Assembly (NCBI GenBank): GCA_013215055.1
Contig: JABSRQ010000007.1
Location: 124,001-188,000, forward strand
DNA from: Pseudomonadales bacterium
GTDB lineage: Bacteria; Pseudomonadota; Gammaproteobacteria; Pseudomonadales; DT-91
DNA: 64,000 nucleotides
Direction of reading: 5' to 3'
Program-made: the position numbers and the translations under genes
The notes under the pieces: generated by a model
Told to the model about the DNA's origin: nothing
Databases searched by the model: none
What the model saw: only the letters and a program-made list of their open reading frames with translations
Part shown: in pieces, positions 19,238 to 28,698 of the stretch
How positions within the stretch are numbered: position 1 is the first letter of the stretch
Layout of the letters: the number at the start of each line of letters is the position of its first letter

Positions 19238-20035
19238 ATGAACGATAAAATTTGGCAAACCATTCGCGAAGAAATCGAGATCGAGATCAAAAAAGAGCCG
19301 ATACTCGCCAGTTTCTTCCACGCCACAATCTTAAATCACGATAATATTGCCTCGGCCATAAGTTTTCACTTGGCTGGCAAGCTGGACTGCCAGGCCACAT
19401 CGGCGATACAAATTCGAGAAGTAATAGAAGAAGCGCTTAACGCCGACCCCAGCATTGTTGATGCCACCTGCAAAGATATAAGCGCGGTTAGGGACAGAGA
19501 TTCAGCCTGTGACACCTACTCCATGCCGTTTTTATATTTTAAAGGTTTCCATGCGCTGCAAAGCTACCGCATCGCGCATTGGTTGTGGACCAACGGCCGA
19601 GAATCCCTGGCTTTGTATTTCCAGCATCGCATCTCTATGGTTTATGGCGTTGATATACACCCAGCCGCCAAACTGGGCCATGGCATCATGCTGGATCATG
19701 CCACCGGTGTTGTCATCGGTGAAACTGCGGTAGTGGGCAATAATGTCTCCATCATGCAATCGGTTACCTTGGGTGGCACCGGCAAAGAACATGGCGACCG
19801 CCATCCCAAAGTCGGTGACGGTGTATTGATCAGCTGTGGGGCCAAGGTGCTCGGTAATATTCAGATTGGCGAAGGCGCTAAAGTAGGCGCGGGGTCCGTG
19901 GTTTTACAAGACGTTCCGCCACATACCACCGTGGCTGGTGTGCCAGCCAAAGTGATAGGTAAACCGCAGGCCCAGCAACCAGCGTTAGAGATGAACCATC
20001 AAATCAGCTGTGATATGGAAAATTGTTCTGATTAG
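19238..20035 (+). CDS. cysE: Serine O-acetyltransferase
   Basis: Acetylates L-serine with acetyl-CoA, the first step of cysteine synthesis. The N-terminal helical SATase domain (about 1-130) precedes a left-handed beta-helix with GIMLDHATGVVIGET, VTLGGTGKEHGDRHP and a VAGVPAKVIG end, all CysE signatures. The 265 aa matches E. coli-type CysE. The C-terminal tail is where cysteine synthase and feedback cysteine usually act. It is monocistronic, with its own promoter and a strong hairpin downstream. Confidence 0.94.
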   Translation: MNDKIWQTIREEIEIEIKKEPILASFFHATILNHDNIASAISFHLAGKLDCQATSAIQIREVIEEALNADPSIVDATCKDISAVRDRDSACDTYSMPFLYFKGFHALQSYRIAHWLWTNGRESLALYFQHRISMVYGVDIHPAAKLGHGIMLDHATGVVIGETAVVGNNVSIMQSVTLGGTGKEHGDRHPKVGDGVLISCGAKVLGNIQIGEGAKVGAGSVVLQDVPPHTTVAGVPAKVIGKPQAQQPALEMNHQISCDMENCSD

Positions 20036-20044
20036 CAAGCAGCT

Positions 20045-20077
20045 AAAAATAAGAATGCCTTAATAGGCATTCTTATT
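20045..20077 (-). terminator. Intrinsic terminator at the end of the priming glycosyltransferase gene
   Basis: A 12-bp perfect stem AATAAGAATGCC / GGCATTCTTATT with a 6-nt loop. Read leftwards it is followed by TTT, so it fits termination of the minus-strand gene. The right arm and loop overlap that gene's last codons. It may also hold the 3' end of the converging cysE mRNA. Confidence 0.7.
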
Positions 20078-21472
20078 AAAAAAGCCTTTAAAGATCGTCT
20101 GCACAATAATTTTTATATCAAACCAGATAGACCAATGACGGATATAAAACATATCAAACTCCACCCGCTTCTCCATTTTCTCCAGTGTATCGGTTTCTCC
20201 GCGCCAGCCATTAATCTGCGCCCAACCGGTGATACCCGGTTTCACCAGATGGCGTAACATATAACCTTCGATATCCTTACGGTATAACTCGTTATGCGCG
20301 ACCGCGTGAGGCCTGGGGCCTACGATACTCATACGCCCCTGTAATACATTGATAAACTGCGGCAATTCATCCAGAGAACTTCTACGTAGAAAAGCCCCCA
20401 ACGGCGTAATGCGGACATCACCTTTTTGTGCCTGCGTAATTGCGAGCTCATCATTTTCACAGACGGTCATGGAGCGGAACTTCCACACATCAATAGCTTC
20501 TGCACCGATGCCATAGCGGCGTTGTTTAAAAAATACCGGGCCTGGAGAAGTCAGCTTAATTGCCACTGCAATCAACAACATCAATGGGCTGATCAGCAAT
20601 AAAATAGGCAGCGTGATGATAATATCTTCCAGACGTTTCATTAACGCGGCAAAATCATCATGCGGGCTATTAAAGACCGAGATGGTCGCCATATCACCGA
20701 TGGTGGCCAGGCGGGCATTCATCAACTTAGAAATAAACAAATCCGGCACCACATGCACCGGCGTAGAACTATCACTCAAGTTGATAATCAGTTCACGAAT
20801 AGTGTCTTCTTCAACCATGGGCAACGCGATAAATACCTCATCCAACCGCTGAGCACGTACATCAATAAGCAGCTGCTGATAATCGCCCAGATGCTGTAAG
20901 CCTGCCATAGCCCCGTTGTCTATTTCATGCTGATCGGCATAAAAACCTTTAACCTGATAACCCATCCAGCTATGTTCAGCCACTTCCTGCACAAAAGACT
21001 GGGCTAAATCACCGCCACCAACTACCGCAATGGTGCGTGTATTCAGGCCTTTTTTGCGTAAATGTTTAAGTACTTGGCGCACGATAAAACGGGTGAAAAG
21101 TAAGATAACAGGCGCGATTAAAAACCAGCTACCGATAACCACACGGGATAAATCACTGGAAATTTTCACCGCCCAGCCCACCGCAAGCAGGCCGATAACC
21201 GTGACAATCCAGGTATTAAGAATCAGCTTTAATTCACTCGCCAACTCCTCAAAACGCCAGGATTGATATAAACCATTGCTGCTGCCGACCACATAAAAGA
21301 AGCAGGAAGCCAATAAACCGGTTATCAAATAAGGCGCAGGCACGGCCCAAATGGCATCATGATAGAGAATATTGCTGATAAACAGGCAGCTACTGATGAC
21401 CAATAAATCCAGCAATCGCTGAACCGCACTGATTAATCGCTGATTACGGTGTATATAGCCTTGTTGTACCAC
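20060..21472 (-). CDS. Undecaprenyl-phosphate sugar phosphotransferase (WcaJ-like polyprenyl transferase)
   Basis: Initiates exopolysaccharide repeat-unit assembly by moving a sugar-1-phosphate to undecaprenyl phosphate at the inner membrane. The N-terminus has four helices and a CoA-binding-like fold (IAVVGGGDLAQSF). A fifth helix near 285-305 precedes the catalytic Bac_transf domain with FFKQRRYGIGAEAIDVWKFR, RRSSLDELPQF and VGPRPHAV. The 470 aa fits the undecaprenyl-phosphate glucose phosphotransferase family; which sugar is used cannot be told. No other polysaccharide polymerisation genes are adjacent, so it may be an orphan. Confidence 0.92.
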   Translation of the reverse strand: MVQQGYIHRNQRLISAVQRLLDLLVISSCLFISNILYHDAIWAVPAPYLITGLLASCFFYVVGSSNGLYQSWRFEELASELKLILNTWIVTVIGLLAVGWAVKISSDLSRVVIGSWFLIAPVILLFTRFIVRQVLKHLRKKGLNTRTIAVVGGGDLAQSFVQEVAEHSWMGYQVKGFYADQHEIDNGAMAGLQHLGDYQQLLIDVRAQRLDEVFIALPMVEEDTIRELIINLSDSSTPVHVVPDLFISKLMNARLATIGDMATISVFNSPHDDFAALMKRLEDIIITLPILLLISPLMLLIAVAIKLTSPGPVFFKQRRYGIGAEAIDVWKFRSMTVCENDELAITQAQKGDVRITPLGAFLRRSSLDELPQFINVLQGRMSIVGPRPHAVAHNELYRKDIEGYMLRHLVKPGITGWAQINGWRGETDTLEKMEKRVEFDMFYIRHWSIWFDIKIIVQTIFKGFFNKNAY

Positions 21473-21692
21473 AAAAAAGACCTTGTTTTGACAGCCTTGC
21501 TAGGCCGCTATTTTTATTATTTATTATCACGTCAAATTTTCTGCAGAAATCAGTATAGGCCTTATTTAGCGCTTTTGGAATGCATCAGAGCAGCCCAAAA
21601 GCCATCATTTAATGCGCTGTGTTTTTTACAGTAGTAGGCAGGCTTATTTTAGCGTAGAATCAGCGACCTTCTGATCATTCAGAAACCCCAAA

Positions 21693-21769
21693 CCGCCCGT
21701 AGCTCAGCTGGATAGAGTGGCGCCCTCCGAAGGCGCAGGTCGCGCGTTCGAATCGCGCCGGGCGGACCA
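21693..21769 (+). tRNA. tRNA-Arg (anticodon CCG)
   Basis: A 77-nt cloverleaf. The acceptor CCGCCCG pairs with CGGGCGG, the discriminator is A and CCA is encoded. The D-arm is AGCTCAGCTGGATAGAG. The anticodon stem GCGCC/GGCGC has the loop CTCCGAA, giving anticodon CCG that reads CGG. The T-arm is GCGCG-TTCGAAT-CGCGC. It lies at the left border of an accessory island rich in transposon remnants. Confidence 0.96.
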
Positions 21770-22365
21770 TATCTCCTAAATTTAGCCTCGCCATCAAAAT
21801 TAAAACTACGCCCAAATCGACTTGTGACCAAAGGAAAACTTGAAGTATCTTCCTATGCATCAAATTAATCGCCCCCTCCATCTTAGATAATAAAAATGGA
21901 TAGCAAGAAATAACTACAAACAGATCGAGTTATAGCTAAAGGGCTCAACCAGTTACTTCGCATATATTGAAAAAATATTAAGGTTTACGATCTCTAGAAT
22001 CGTTTACACGTTAAAAAGCATAACATCAATAAAACATATGAATTTAAGCTTATCTGAATATGGCTAAGTAAATATTACACTTTTAGTAATACTGGAAGAT
22101 ATCGTGACCAGCTGAAAAAACAGTGAAATATAGACAAGTAGTTAGCCTTCAATGAGGCTTAAGCAGCCTTTCAACAGCAATTGCCAAATACACGGTAAAG
22201 TGTCTAAACGCATCTCCTAAAAGGTTTTGATTGAGGGCGCTTTAGGAACTCAAGCATCAATAATGAAAAGTACAATGATAACATTCAAATTTTGTCTCTA
22301 ATTTTCAAAGTGAAATGGGCATAAAACACTATATATTCATGTAGATATCCATGCAGGCTTTAGCG
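21770..22365. other. Non-coding stretch right of tRNA-Arg with one arm of a long inverted repeat
   Basis: There is no convincing gene here. The only structure seen is the inverted-repeat arm at 22092-22173, and it is AT-richer than its flanks. It probably represents the decayed left end of a mobile element inserted beside the tRNA. Confidence 0.5.
22092..22173 (+). repeat. Long inverted repeat A, left arm
   Basis: It begins CTGGAAGATATCGTGAC and runs through CAGTGAAATATAGACAAGTA to CAGCCTTTCA. The reverse complement recurs at 28183-28265 with only scattered mismatches, the innermost part being more diverged. The outer boundary is sharp at CTGGAAG in both copies. Together the arms bracket about 6.2 kb (cellulase, IS remnants, TonB receptor). 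Confidence 0.85.
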
Positions 22366-22577
22366 ATGCCCTTACTTCTACCTAAACCGGCACTAGCCAC
22401 AAAGAACTATCAACGCCACCAACCCGATAAAACCACCCAATACAAGCTGTATACACGATAATCCCCTCGATTTAGATCGCTATTTATCGGAGCAAGGGAA
22501 ATACTTGCTAGCTAATGTAAAATGGGAGTTTGAGGCCTACCTGAAATGTGGAAAACTCGAAAGCGGCTTTTCCCGTT
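22366..22577 (+). pseudogene. IS91-family transposase N-terminal fragment (frameshifted)
   Basis: ATG at 22366 gives MPLLLPKPALATKNYQRHQP, followed by a stop. After a frame change the stretch DLDRYLSEQGKY and EAYLKCGKLESGFSRV follows. This is the order seen at the N-terminus of IS91-type Y2 transposases, before the zinc-binding cysteines. The rest of the gene is missing: the fragment ends at inverted repeat B. I rate the family call as probable. Confidence 0.6.
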
Positions 22578-22596
22578 AGTCCCTTCTGGATTAACT

Positions 22597-22696
22597 TCAG
22601 ACTCATTAGAATTGCACACTACGGATTTCAGGCAGTTCTCCACGACATGCTTAATGTTTTACTTTTAGCATTGAAGGCATTGGGGCTTAATAAGCC
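22597..22696 (+). repeat. Long inverted repeat B, left arm
   Basis: About 100 bp whose reverse complement matches 25269-25374. The best-conserved block is GCTAAAAGT next to GCCTTCAATGCT and TTATTAAGCCCC. Similarity then extends through GCCTGAAA and AATTCTAAT to GAGTCT. The arms enclose the cellulase gene and the IS3 remnant. Confidence 0.8.
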
Positions 22697-22730
22697 TTAT
22701 ACCTCCATTGCGAATATTTCTAATGGGTGA

Positions 22731-24449
22731 TCATTCTCCGCTTATCACCAGGTTATCAATGTTGGCCTTCTCTCTTTTATTGTTGGCATTGGTGCTAAAA
22801 CGTAGTCGAAAGTCTTTACTACCAGGCAGGCCAGTAAAGCGTTGGGACATCCAGTTTTTATCCTGAGTCTTTTCCAGAACTAGCCAGTCAGAGCCATCAA
22901 TAGAAAACTCCACCAAAAGGAATTCTCCTTTGTCGTAGTTTCTGCTGCGTCGCTCATAGCTGAGAGTTAGAGAATCGTAGGCACTGGTATCCACAGAAAG
23001 CATTATGCTGCTTTTTTTCTTCAACAGCACACCTTCTTCGCTGCCTGTCGCCGTATTGGCAGCCTGGTAATTAACACGCACCTGGCCATCGTGTCTCCAG
23101 TATTCATCGTTCAACCAGCCACTTTCAAAGTCATCACTGAAAACGATAGCCGGAGCCTCGACAACGTCCTTATCTTCATCAGCACTGTCATCACTATCGT
23201 CATCGTTGCCGCCGCCTGCTTCAGTGGAAACCAGCTCCGGTGCCCAGTAGTTACCCGAGATGGTCAGCAGGCAAAACAGATTTACACTGTCTTCAAAGTA
23301 GTCTTCATGGCGAGACTTAACGTGCTGATATCCCGCATCCAGAAATGCCTGATTTTCAGGATTGGCTGCTGCAGCAACCAAGACAGGGGCAATAAAAACG
23401 CTTGAATCATAGTTTGAGCCTCGGATAACATTGCCGTTGAGCCGATAACCAGAATAATACTTGGAGAAGTTTAAGCTGCTGCCGACCTGGGTTTTCGCCC
23501 AAGTGACCAGTTTATCAGAAGCCTGCTTGGATGCAGGTGTGCCATAGAGCAGATAGTCCGTACCTAGGCGCCACGGGGTCCGTGCCGCATTATAGAAGTA
23601 GTCTCCGGAGTGTGACTCCCCGGTATTATCCCTGCTGTTGGGCCTTGCCGGATCACCCTTAACGAAATCGGGCATCAATCCTGTGTTCTTTGAAGAGGAT
23701 GCATTAATTTCTGCAACCATGGTATAAATCTCATCGATAACACCCTGCCAATCATTATCACCCGTTGCCGCCTTAAACGCGCGTAGATGGGCCGGCATCC
23801 AATCGGATGAACGAGTTGTTAATGCATCTGAATCCCAGTCTCCACGCATCAAACGTTTGGATGAGTGATTCACCAGGCTGATTTTCACACCGCTGTTAAT
23901 CATATTCAGCGCTTCTTGCTGATAATTGATGGCACCAGAGGAGCCCCACTGTTTATCGGCAAGTAGTAGTGCATAGGCGATATCCATGTCACCATCGGTA
24001 GCTGAATCGTGTGTGCCGGACCCGTTTTCCTGATTATCGATAAACCAGCCCATCAGTTCGTTATTGATGCTACTGCGATGGCCGTCAAAAAATTCAAATA
24101 GGCCATCGAAGTTATTCCTGGCCTCAGGATCGTGGCCCGCCATCAGCACGCTAAGCAGCATGCCGTAGCCGTGGCTCTCCGAAGTGCCTTTACCTTCACC
24201 GTCGGTATCTGCCCCCTGGATATAATAACCACCGGTTTGAGCATCACGCAGGTACTTTTTCTTCCAATAATCATAAAATTTGCTAACGCTGCTATTTAAT
24301 TGTGCTTGCGTCGCGCTGGGTTTAATACCCTGGTAAAAACTATTATTCTCGGCTTGAGGAAAGGGGTAATTGTTTGCTAGTGAAAGTGCAGAGAAGGTCA
24401 GGGATAAACCTATCATGCTTGTAGCCGTCACCTTTTTTAATATCTTCAT
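22731..24449 (-). CDS. Secreted glycoside hydrolase family 8 endoglucanase (cellulase)
   Basis: A 572-aa exported enzyme that cleaves beta-1,4-glucan or a similar polymer. I start at the ATG at 24449 (MKILKKVTATSMIGLSL), preceded by AAAGGCG; this gives a clean Sec signal ending near LSLANNYPFP. The GH8 domain (about 25-400) shows TSESHGYGMLLSV with the general-acid Glu, and SATDGDMDIAYALLLA with the conserved Asp. An acidic linker (NDDDSDDSADEDKD) leads to a C-terminal beta-sandwich module (about 440-570), probably carbohydrate-binding. It is flanked by inverted repeat B and IS remnants, which suggests horizontal arrival. It is not in a bcs cellulose-synthase operon. Confidence 0.92.
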   Translation of the reverse strand: MKILKKVTATSMIGLSLTFSALSLANNYPFPQAENNSFYQGIKPSATQAQLNSSVSKFYDYWKKKYLRDAQTGGYYIQGADTDGEGKGTSESHGYGMLLSVLMAGHDPEARNNFDGLFEFFDGHRSSINNELMGWFIDNQENGSGTHDSATDGDMDIAYALLLADKQWGSSGAINYQQEALNMINSGVKISLVNHSSKRLMRGDWDSDALTTRSSDWMPAHLRAFKAATGDNDWQGVIDEIYTMVAEINASSSKNTGLMPDFVKGDPARPNSRDNTGESHSGDYFYNAARTPWRLGTDYLLYGTPASKQASDKLVTWAKTQVGSSLNFSKYYSGYRLNGNVIRGSNYDSSVFIAPVLVAAAANPENQAFLDAGYQHVKSRHEDYFEDSVNLFCLLTISGNYWAPELVSTEAGGGNDDDSDDSADEDKDVVEAPAIVFSDDFESGWLNDEYWRHDGQVRVNYQAANTATGSEEGVLLKKKSSIMLSVDTSAYDSLTLSYERRSRNYDKGEFLLVEFSIDGSDWLVLEKTQDKNWMSQRFTGLPGSKDFRLRFSTNANNKREKANIDNLVISGE

Positions 24450-24509
24450 GGTTTTTCGCCTTTGTTTTGTCATGTGATCCATGGACATTGAAAATTTGAC
24501 TATAGACAT

Positions 24510-24699
24510 TTACTAGCACTGTTTTAGCCGCATAGGCTAAAGCACTTGGATAAGAAATGGCGTCAATATTTGATGCAATTAATGAGTTTGTTATGTCTAT
24601 TATATTTTTAGCAAATAGTAGGTGAATTTAAATGCTCTGGGTATTCACCAAAGGGGCTAAGCCAACAGGCTTAGGGCTATGATGAAGAAAGTTGTATTG
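24510..24699. other. AT-rich upstream region of the cellulase gene
   Basis: No coding signal. It presumably carries the cellulase promoter and the left end of the IS3-family remnant (near AGCCAACAGGCTTAGGGCTA). Confidence 0.3.
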
Positions 24700-25250
24700 G
24701 CATTAGCCCCAAAACATTGCAGCGCTGGATGAAATCTGGCAACCACCAGAATGGCCGTCTGGAAACAGAGAAAAAGCCAAAAAAAAGTTAAGTGAGCTGT
24801 AGAGCCAACGTATTATCCACAAGTGTAACGAAGCGAAGTATGCGGATTTATCTGCGAGTAAAATCGTACCGACACGGGCTGATCAGGGCAAATATCTAGC
24901 CTCTGAGTCCACTATTTACCGTATTTTAAAGGCAGAAAAACAGGACAGACATCGGCAAAAAAGTAAGCCAAGCAAGAAGGTCAACAAGCCTCGAGCATTG
25001 ATTGCAAATGGACCAAAGTAAATTTACAGCTGGGATATCACGTATTTTCCGACGCCCCTCAAGGGGCTATTTTTCTATTTGTATCTGGTGATGGATATTT
25101 ACAGTCGTAAGGTCCTTGGCTGGCAAGTTTATGAGCCATAAAGTAGCGCTTTGACCGCCGATTTAATGACAGATATTTCTCGGCGTAAGGGAATTAAACG
25201 TAATCTGGTAACCTTGCATTATGATCAAAAAGTGCATGTTCGAGTTAATA
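24700..25250 (+). pseudogene. IS3-family transposase remnant (multiple stops and frameshifts)
   Basis: Translated piecewise it gives KTLQRWMKSGN, then ADLSASKIVPTRADQGKY, LASESTIYRILKAEKQ, YSWDITYFPTPLKG, FFYLYLVMDIYSRKVLGW and ALTADLMTDISRRKGI. This is the order of an IS3-family orfAB with the HTH region followed by the DDE (rve) core; the first Asp is in WDITY and the second region in MDIYSRK. In-frame stops and frame changes make it inactive. Its right end merges into inverted repeat B. Confidence 0.8.
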
Positions 25251-25268
25251 CAGGGACGTCTATACGAA

Positions 25269-25374
25269 GGTTTATTAAGCCCCTATGCCTTCAATGCTAA
25301 AAGTACAGCAGAAGTATTGTCGTGTGGCTAACGGCCTGAAAACGGTAGCGTGAAATTCTAATCTAATGAGTCTA
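25269..25374 (+). repeat. Long inverted repeat B, right arm
   Basis: The reverse-complement partner of 22597-22696. It lies directly after the IS3 remnant and about 140 bp before the TonB receptor. The conserved core TTATTAAGCCCC / GCCTTCAATGCTAAAAGTA is nearly exact; the outer half is about 75 percent identical by eye. Confidence 0.8.
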
Positions 25375-25513
25375 AATATTGATTTTCTTTGATAGTTTTC
25401 TAAACTTAATTTTGTGCCCCCTGAGTGTGTTTACAGGATCAGAGAGATCGCAAGGTCTATCCCTTATTCTTAGAGCACACGCCTGAATTATATACTTATC
25501 TCCTTTAGGACTA

Positions 25514-27706
25514 ATGGCAGTGAAAGCAATCGTTGTCTTCATATTTACGCTGTTATTCCCCCTCCCTTTGCAAGCTAATGAATCCCAGAATAGTTCTGAA
25601 ATATATATTCACTCTCTTAAAGAATTAATGTCTATACAAGTATCTGTGGCATCAAAACGCAGTGAAAATATGAAAGATGCACCTGGCATTGTCTCTGTGA
25701 TCACTAGAGATGAAATACACAGATATGGTTTTCGTACTCTTGAAGATCTGCTTAATATGATCCCAGGATTTACCACAACCAGGGAAATAGACAGGCTGGC
25801 ATCCGGCCGTGGTTTAATAGTACGTGGCGCTAGTAGTGACTTTGGGCAGACAGTGCTCTTTCTTGTTAATGGCAATAAAACTAACGATATTATGACAGGT
25901 GGTGGTCTGCAATTTACTCCCGATTATCCCTTAGAAAATATAAAGCAAGTTGAGGTGATTCGTGGTCCAGGCTCTACGCTATATGGCGCGAATGCATTTT
26001 TAGCAGTTGTTAATATAGTTACTGATGGCAGGGATTTTAAAGATCAGAGTATTGTTGAAGTTAAAGCGGGTGTTAACAAGGGCCGCAGCGCCACTATTAA
26101 AGGGGAGCGCATCATCAATGATGATTTCCAGATAGCAATGAGTGCTCAATTTTACAATTATGAAGGCGACGATATTGACACACCTGATGTAAGCATCACA
26201 GATACATTGGGTAATACCAACACCTACCGTGACCATGTATTGCGTGACACCCTGGAAATGAGCGATATTATGCTGAGGGCAGCGTATAAAGACTTCTTAT
26301 TACATGTAAATCACAAGAAATATAAAGCTGATAATATTGGAGCAATAGGCTTAGCCCGTAATGGCACATTAATCGATTCTTTGGGCATTGATCACACAGG
26401 GGTCTTTCGCTCCAGTAATTTTATGCATGGTGATTCGGAACATTTTAATACCTCGGTGAATTATGCTTCCGATTTGTCAGCAACACTGCGAATAGATGTC
26501 ACTGCAACCTGGGACAAATCTGAGTCCGCTACACAATACCCATTGACCCAAGCCTTTATCAGAGTGCCTATCGGCATCACGGGGGATCTGATCGATAAAG
26601 ATGTCAGTATCGATAACGAATATCAAGCCGATAGTATTAACGTAGATACATTTATAGAGTGGTCCGGTCATGAAAATCATACCGTCACATTGGGTGCTGG
26701 TTATAATAGAAGTTATGGTGAAGGTATTCTGAAAGTTCCCTTTGCAGATACTGATGGTGACGCAGTGGCAGAAACGTATGTGCTAGATGCTCCCTTTTTT
26801 AATGACCCGCCCAAAAAAATTGGGCGTAAATCATCGTCTTATTATCTGCAAGATACATGGGACTTTTCAAAAAAATTCACGTTAACATCGGGCATACGTT
26901 ACGATGATTTTGATGATTTTGGAAATACAACAAACTATAAAGCCGCTTTATTATACAAACCTACTGATCAATGGTCTGTAAAGACTATGGTTGGTACAGC
27001 CTTTCGAGCCCCAAGCATTATTGAGGCATATACTGAAACTCCACCATTTTTAACTGTGGATGAGAATATTGGCCCGGAGGAATTGGAGAGCTTAGAATTA
27101 CAGGTGATTTTTACGCCGCATACAAGATTCGTGTATAGCGCTAATCTGTATCGACATGATATTGACGAGGTTTTACGTCAATTCAGCACCAATAACCCGT
27201 CGAATAGTTTAGAGCAAAGTTATCAGAATATAGGTCGGCGGAAATTGACTGGCGTTGAGATTGAAGGCCGTGGGCAATGGATAAATAACGTTAGTGCATT
27301 TTTTGGCTATACACATGTGATAGAAGCGAGTGATGCACTGAACGGTAGTATTAAGGATATTGAGGGAATCCCAGAAGATACATTGAACCTTGGTGTTAAT
27401 ATGCAGCCAGAGCAATTACAAGATTGGTTGTTTGGTTTTTCTGCTCAAGCAAGGTGGAATTTTTTTGAGTCCAAAACCAATACGGTATTCCCCGGTGCTG
27501 GCGATTTCACCATCGATAATTACGTGATCGCTGATATGAATATTATTAAAAATAATGTCTTAGCTGTTGATGGGCTGCAAACATCTTTGTTAGTGCATAA
27601 TATATTTAATAACACAAAAAACACGGCTAGAAATTTAAGCTTTCACCCCAGAGGCGTGCCGCTTGATAATAGGCAAATATTATTAGGGCTTAGATATCAA
27701 TTTTAA
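25514..27706 (+). CDS. TonB-dependent outer-membrane receptor
   Basis: A 730-aa ligand-gated channel. It has a signal peptide (MAVKAIVVFIFTLLFPLPLQA), then a TonB-box-like segment and a plug domain (about 45-170) with SVITRDEIHRYGFRTLEDLL, RGLIVRGASSDFGQ, and IKQVEVIRGPGSTLYGANAF. A 22-strand barrel follows, ending in LLGLRYQF with the terminal aromatic. The plug resembles the CirA/FepA-like group, but the ligand is not evident. It lies inside the island between the two arms of inverted repeat A. A functional link with the neighbouring cellulase is possible but not shown. Confidence 0.93.
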   Translation: MAVKAIVVFIFTLLFPLPLQANESQNSSEIYIHSLKELMSIQVSVASKRSENMKDAPGIVSVITRDEIHRYGFRTLEDLLNMIPGFTTTREIDRLASGRGLIVRGASSDFGQTVLFLVNGNKTNDIMTGGGLQFTPDYPLENIKQVEVIRGPGSTLYGANAFLAVVNIVTDGRDFKDQSIVEVKAGVNKGRSATIKGERIINDDFQIAMSAQFYNYEGDDIDTPDVSITDTLGNTNTYRDHVLRDTLEMSDIMLRAAYKDFLLHVNHKKYKADNIGAIGLARNGTLIDSLGIDHTGVFRSSNFMHGDSEHFNTSVNYASDLSATLRIDVTATWDKSESATQYPLTQAFIRVPIGITGDLIDKDVSIDNEYQADSINVDTFIEWSGHENHTVTLGAGYNRSYGEGILKVPFADTDGDAVAETYVLDAPFFNDPPKKIGRKSSSYYLQDTWDFSKKFTLTSGIRYDDFDDFGNTTNYKAALLYKPTDQWSVKTMVGTAFRAPSIIEAYTETPPFLTVDENIGPEELESLELQVIFTPHTRFVYSANLYRHDIDEVLRQFSTNNPSNSLEQSYQNIGRRKLTGVEIEGRGQWINNVSAFFGYTHVIEASDALNGSIKDIEGIPEDTLNLGVNMQPEQLQDWLFGFSAQARWNFFESKTNTVFPGAGDFTIDNYVIADMNIIKNNVLAVDGLQTSLLVHNIFNNTKNTARNLSFHPRGVPLDNRQILLGLRYQF

Positions 27707-28182
27707 TACGCTTGCACTCAACTACCTTTCCCTTTACCGACAAATAAGATCAAGTGGTGATAAAACCAGATAACATGTTGGATGATTTTAATTAGCTGTC
27801 ACTGTGTGGTTGTGCACAGGGTATTAATAATTATTCGCTGTGGCTACAGCCATCAACCAAAATCACCGGTAATATATCCTCGGGTACCATCATATTGTGG
27901 AGCCGTAAAAATCTGCCCACCAGATTTCCCGGCTGCCTAAGGCCCAGGGACCGCCACAAGAAGTGTTTTTCTAAGCTAAGCCAGCTAACCGCATCGTATA
28001 GGCAAAGCCCTATAGGGCATACATTACCTAGCTTTTACCTGTTAACCCCTCTGGGCATTAAAATGTGGCGTTAGACTTGTGCCATTCTGCTCTACTGAAT
28101 CCGGTTGGATGACTAAACCCCATCAACATTTTGTACTTTAAGGTTTAAGAGAATTGGGAGGTAATCCCTTATATTCAGATAC
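27707..28182. other. Non-coding stretch after the TonB receptor
   Basis: No gene is supported on either strand. It may include decayed transposon sequence belonging to inverted repeat A. No terminator was recognised. Confidence 0.4.
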
Positions 28183-28265
28183 TGAAGGGCTGTAATAGCC
28201 TCATTTTCAGGCTAAGTACTTGTCTATATTTCACTGTTTTTTCAGCTTGTCACGATACCTTCCAG
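28183..28265 (+). repeat. Long inverted repeat A, right arm
   Basis: The reverse-complement partner of 22092-22173, ending CACGATACCTTCCAG. Outside the CTTCCAG boundary the two flanks do not match, and no target duplication can be seen. Confidence 0.85.
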
Positions 28266-28305
28266 CTGCACGATTTGACCATATTTAAGTTGGAAAGGTG
28301 TTAAC

Positions 28306-28596
28306 TTAAATCCGAGTCGCCACATTAAAATCATAGTGATAAATAACAGCAATAAAATTGTTATAACTGATTTTCTTATTCAAAATAATTATTACTTCAT
28401 CCATAGTATTTCTAAGCTGGTGGTTTTTGAAACCACTAAGTAAATTGATTTTTGTTAATGAGACTTCAACCTCAGCAATATATTCGGCTAACTCTTCAAT
28501 AGCACAATCAAAGTACTTACACAGACGGTCTAGGTTTTCTGTGCCTGTGTTATATCCTTGCTGATTAATCATCTTAGATAATGTCATTCTGTGCAT
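28306..28596 (-). CDS. Cro/C1-type HTH regulator fragment (N-terminus missing)
   Basis: 96 aa beginning MHRMTLSKMINQQGYNTGTE, then NLDRLCKYFDCAIEELAEYI. This is the second half of the Cro/C1 HTH of the short YozG-like regulators, in which the recognition helix is followed by a LC.YF.C...L.EY. pattern. The first two helices are absent, and no upstream ATG exists before an in-frame stop. It is probably a truncated gene at the right edge of the island. The tail after residue 40 has no known match. Confidence 0.5.
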   Translation of the reverse strand: MHRMTLSKMINQQGYNTGTENLDRLCKYFDCAIEELAEYIAEVEVSLTKINLLSGFKNHQLRNTMDEVIIILNKKISYNNFIAVIYHYDFNVATRI

Positions 28597-28698
28597 GACT
28601 GTAATCCTGCAATAATTACTGCAGCTATAAATAAATACGGGAGTGGCTTAGTCCTCTCCCGCCGTTATGCCTTTAACAGTAAAAGCTATTCTCAAAAA

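Noticed and set aside
21481-21510. TTGACA near 21488 as promoter of tRNA-Arg
   Set aside because: The -10 at proper spacing is poor, and it is about 200 bp from the tRNA.
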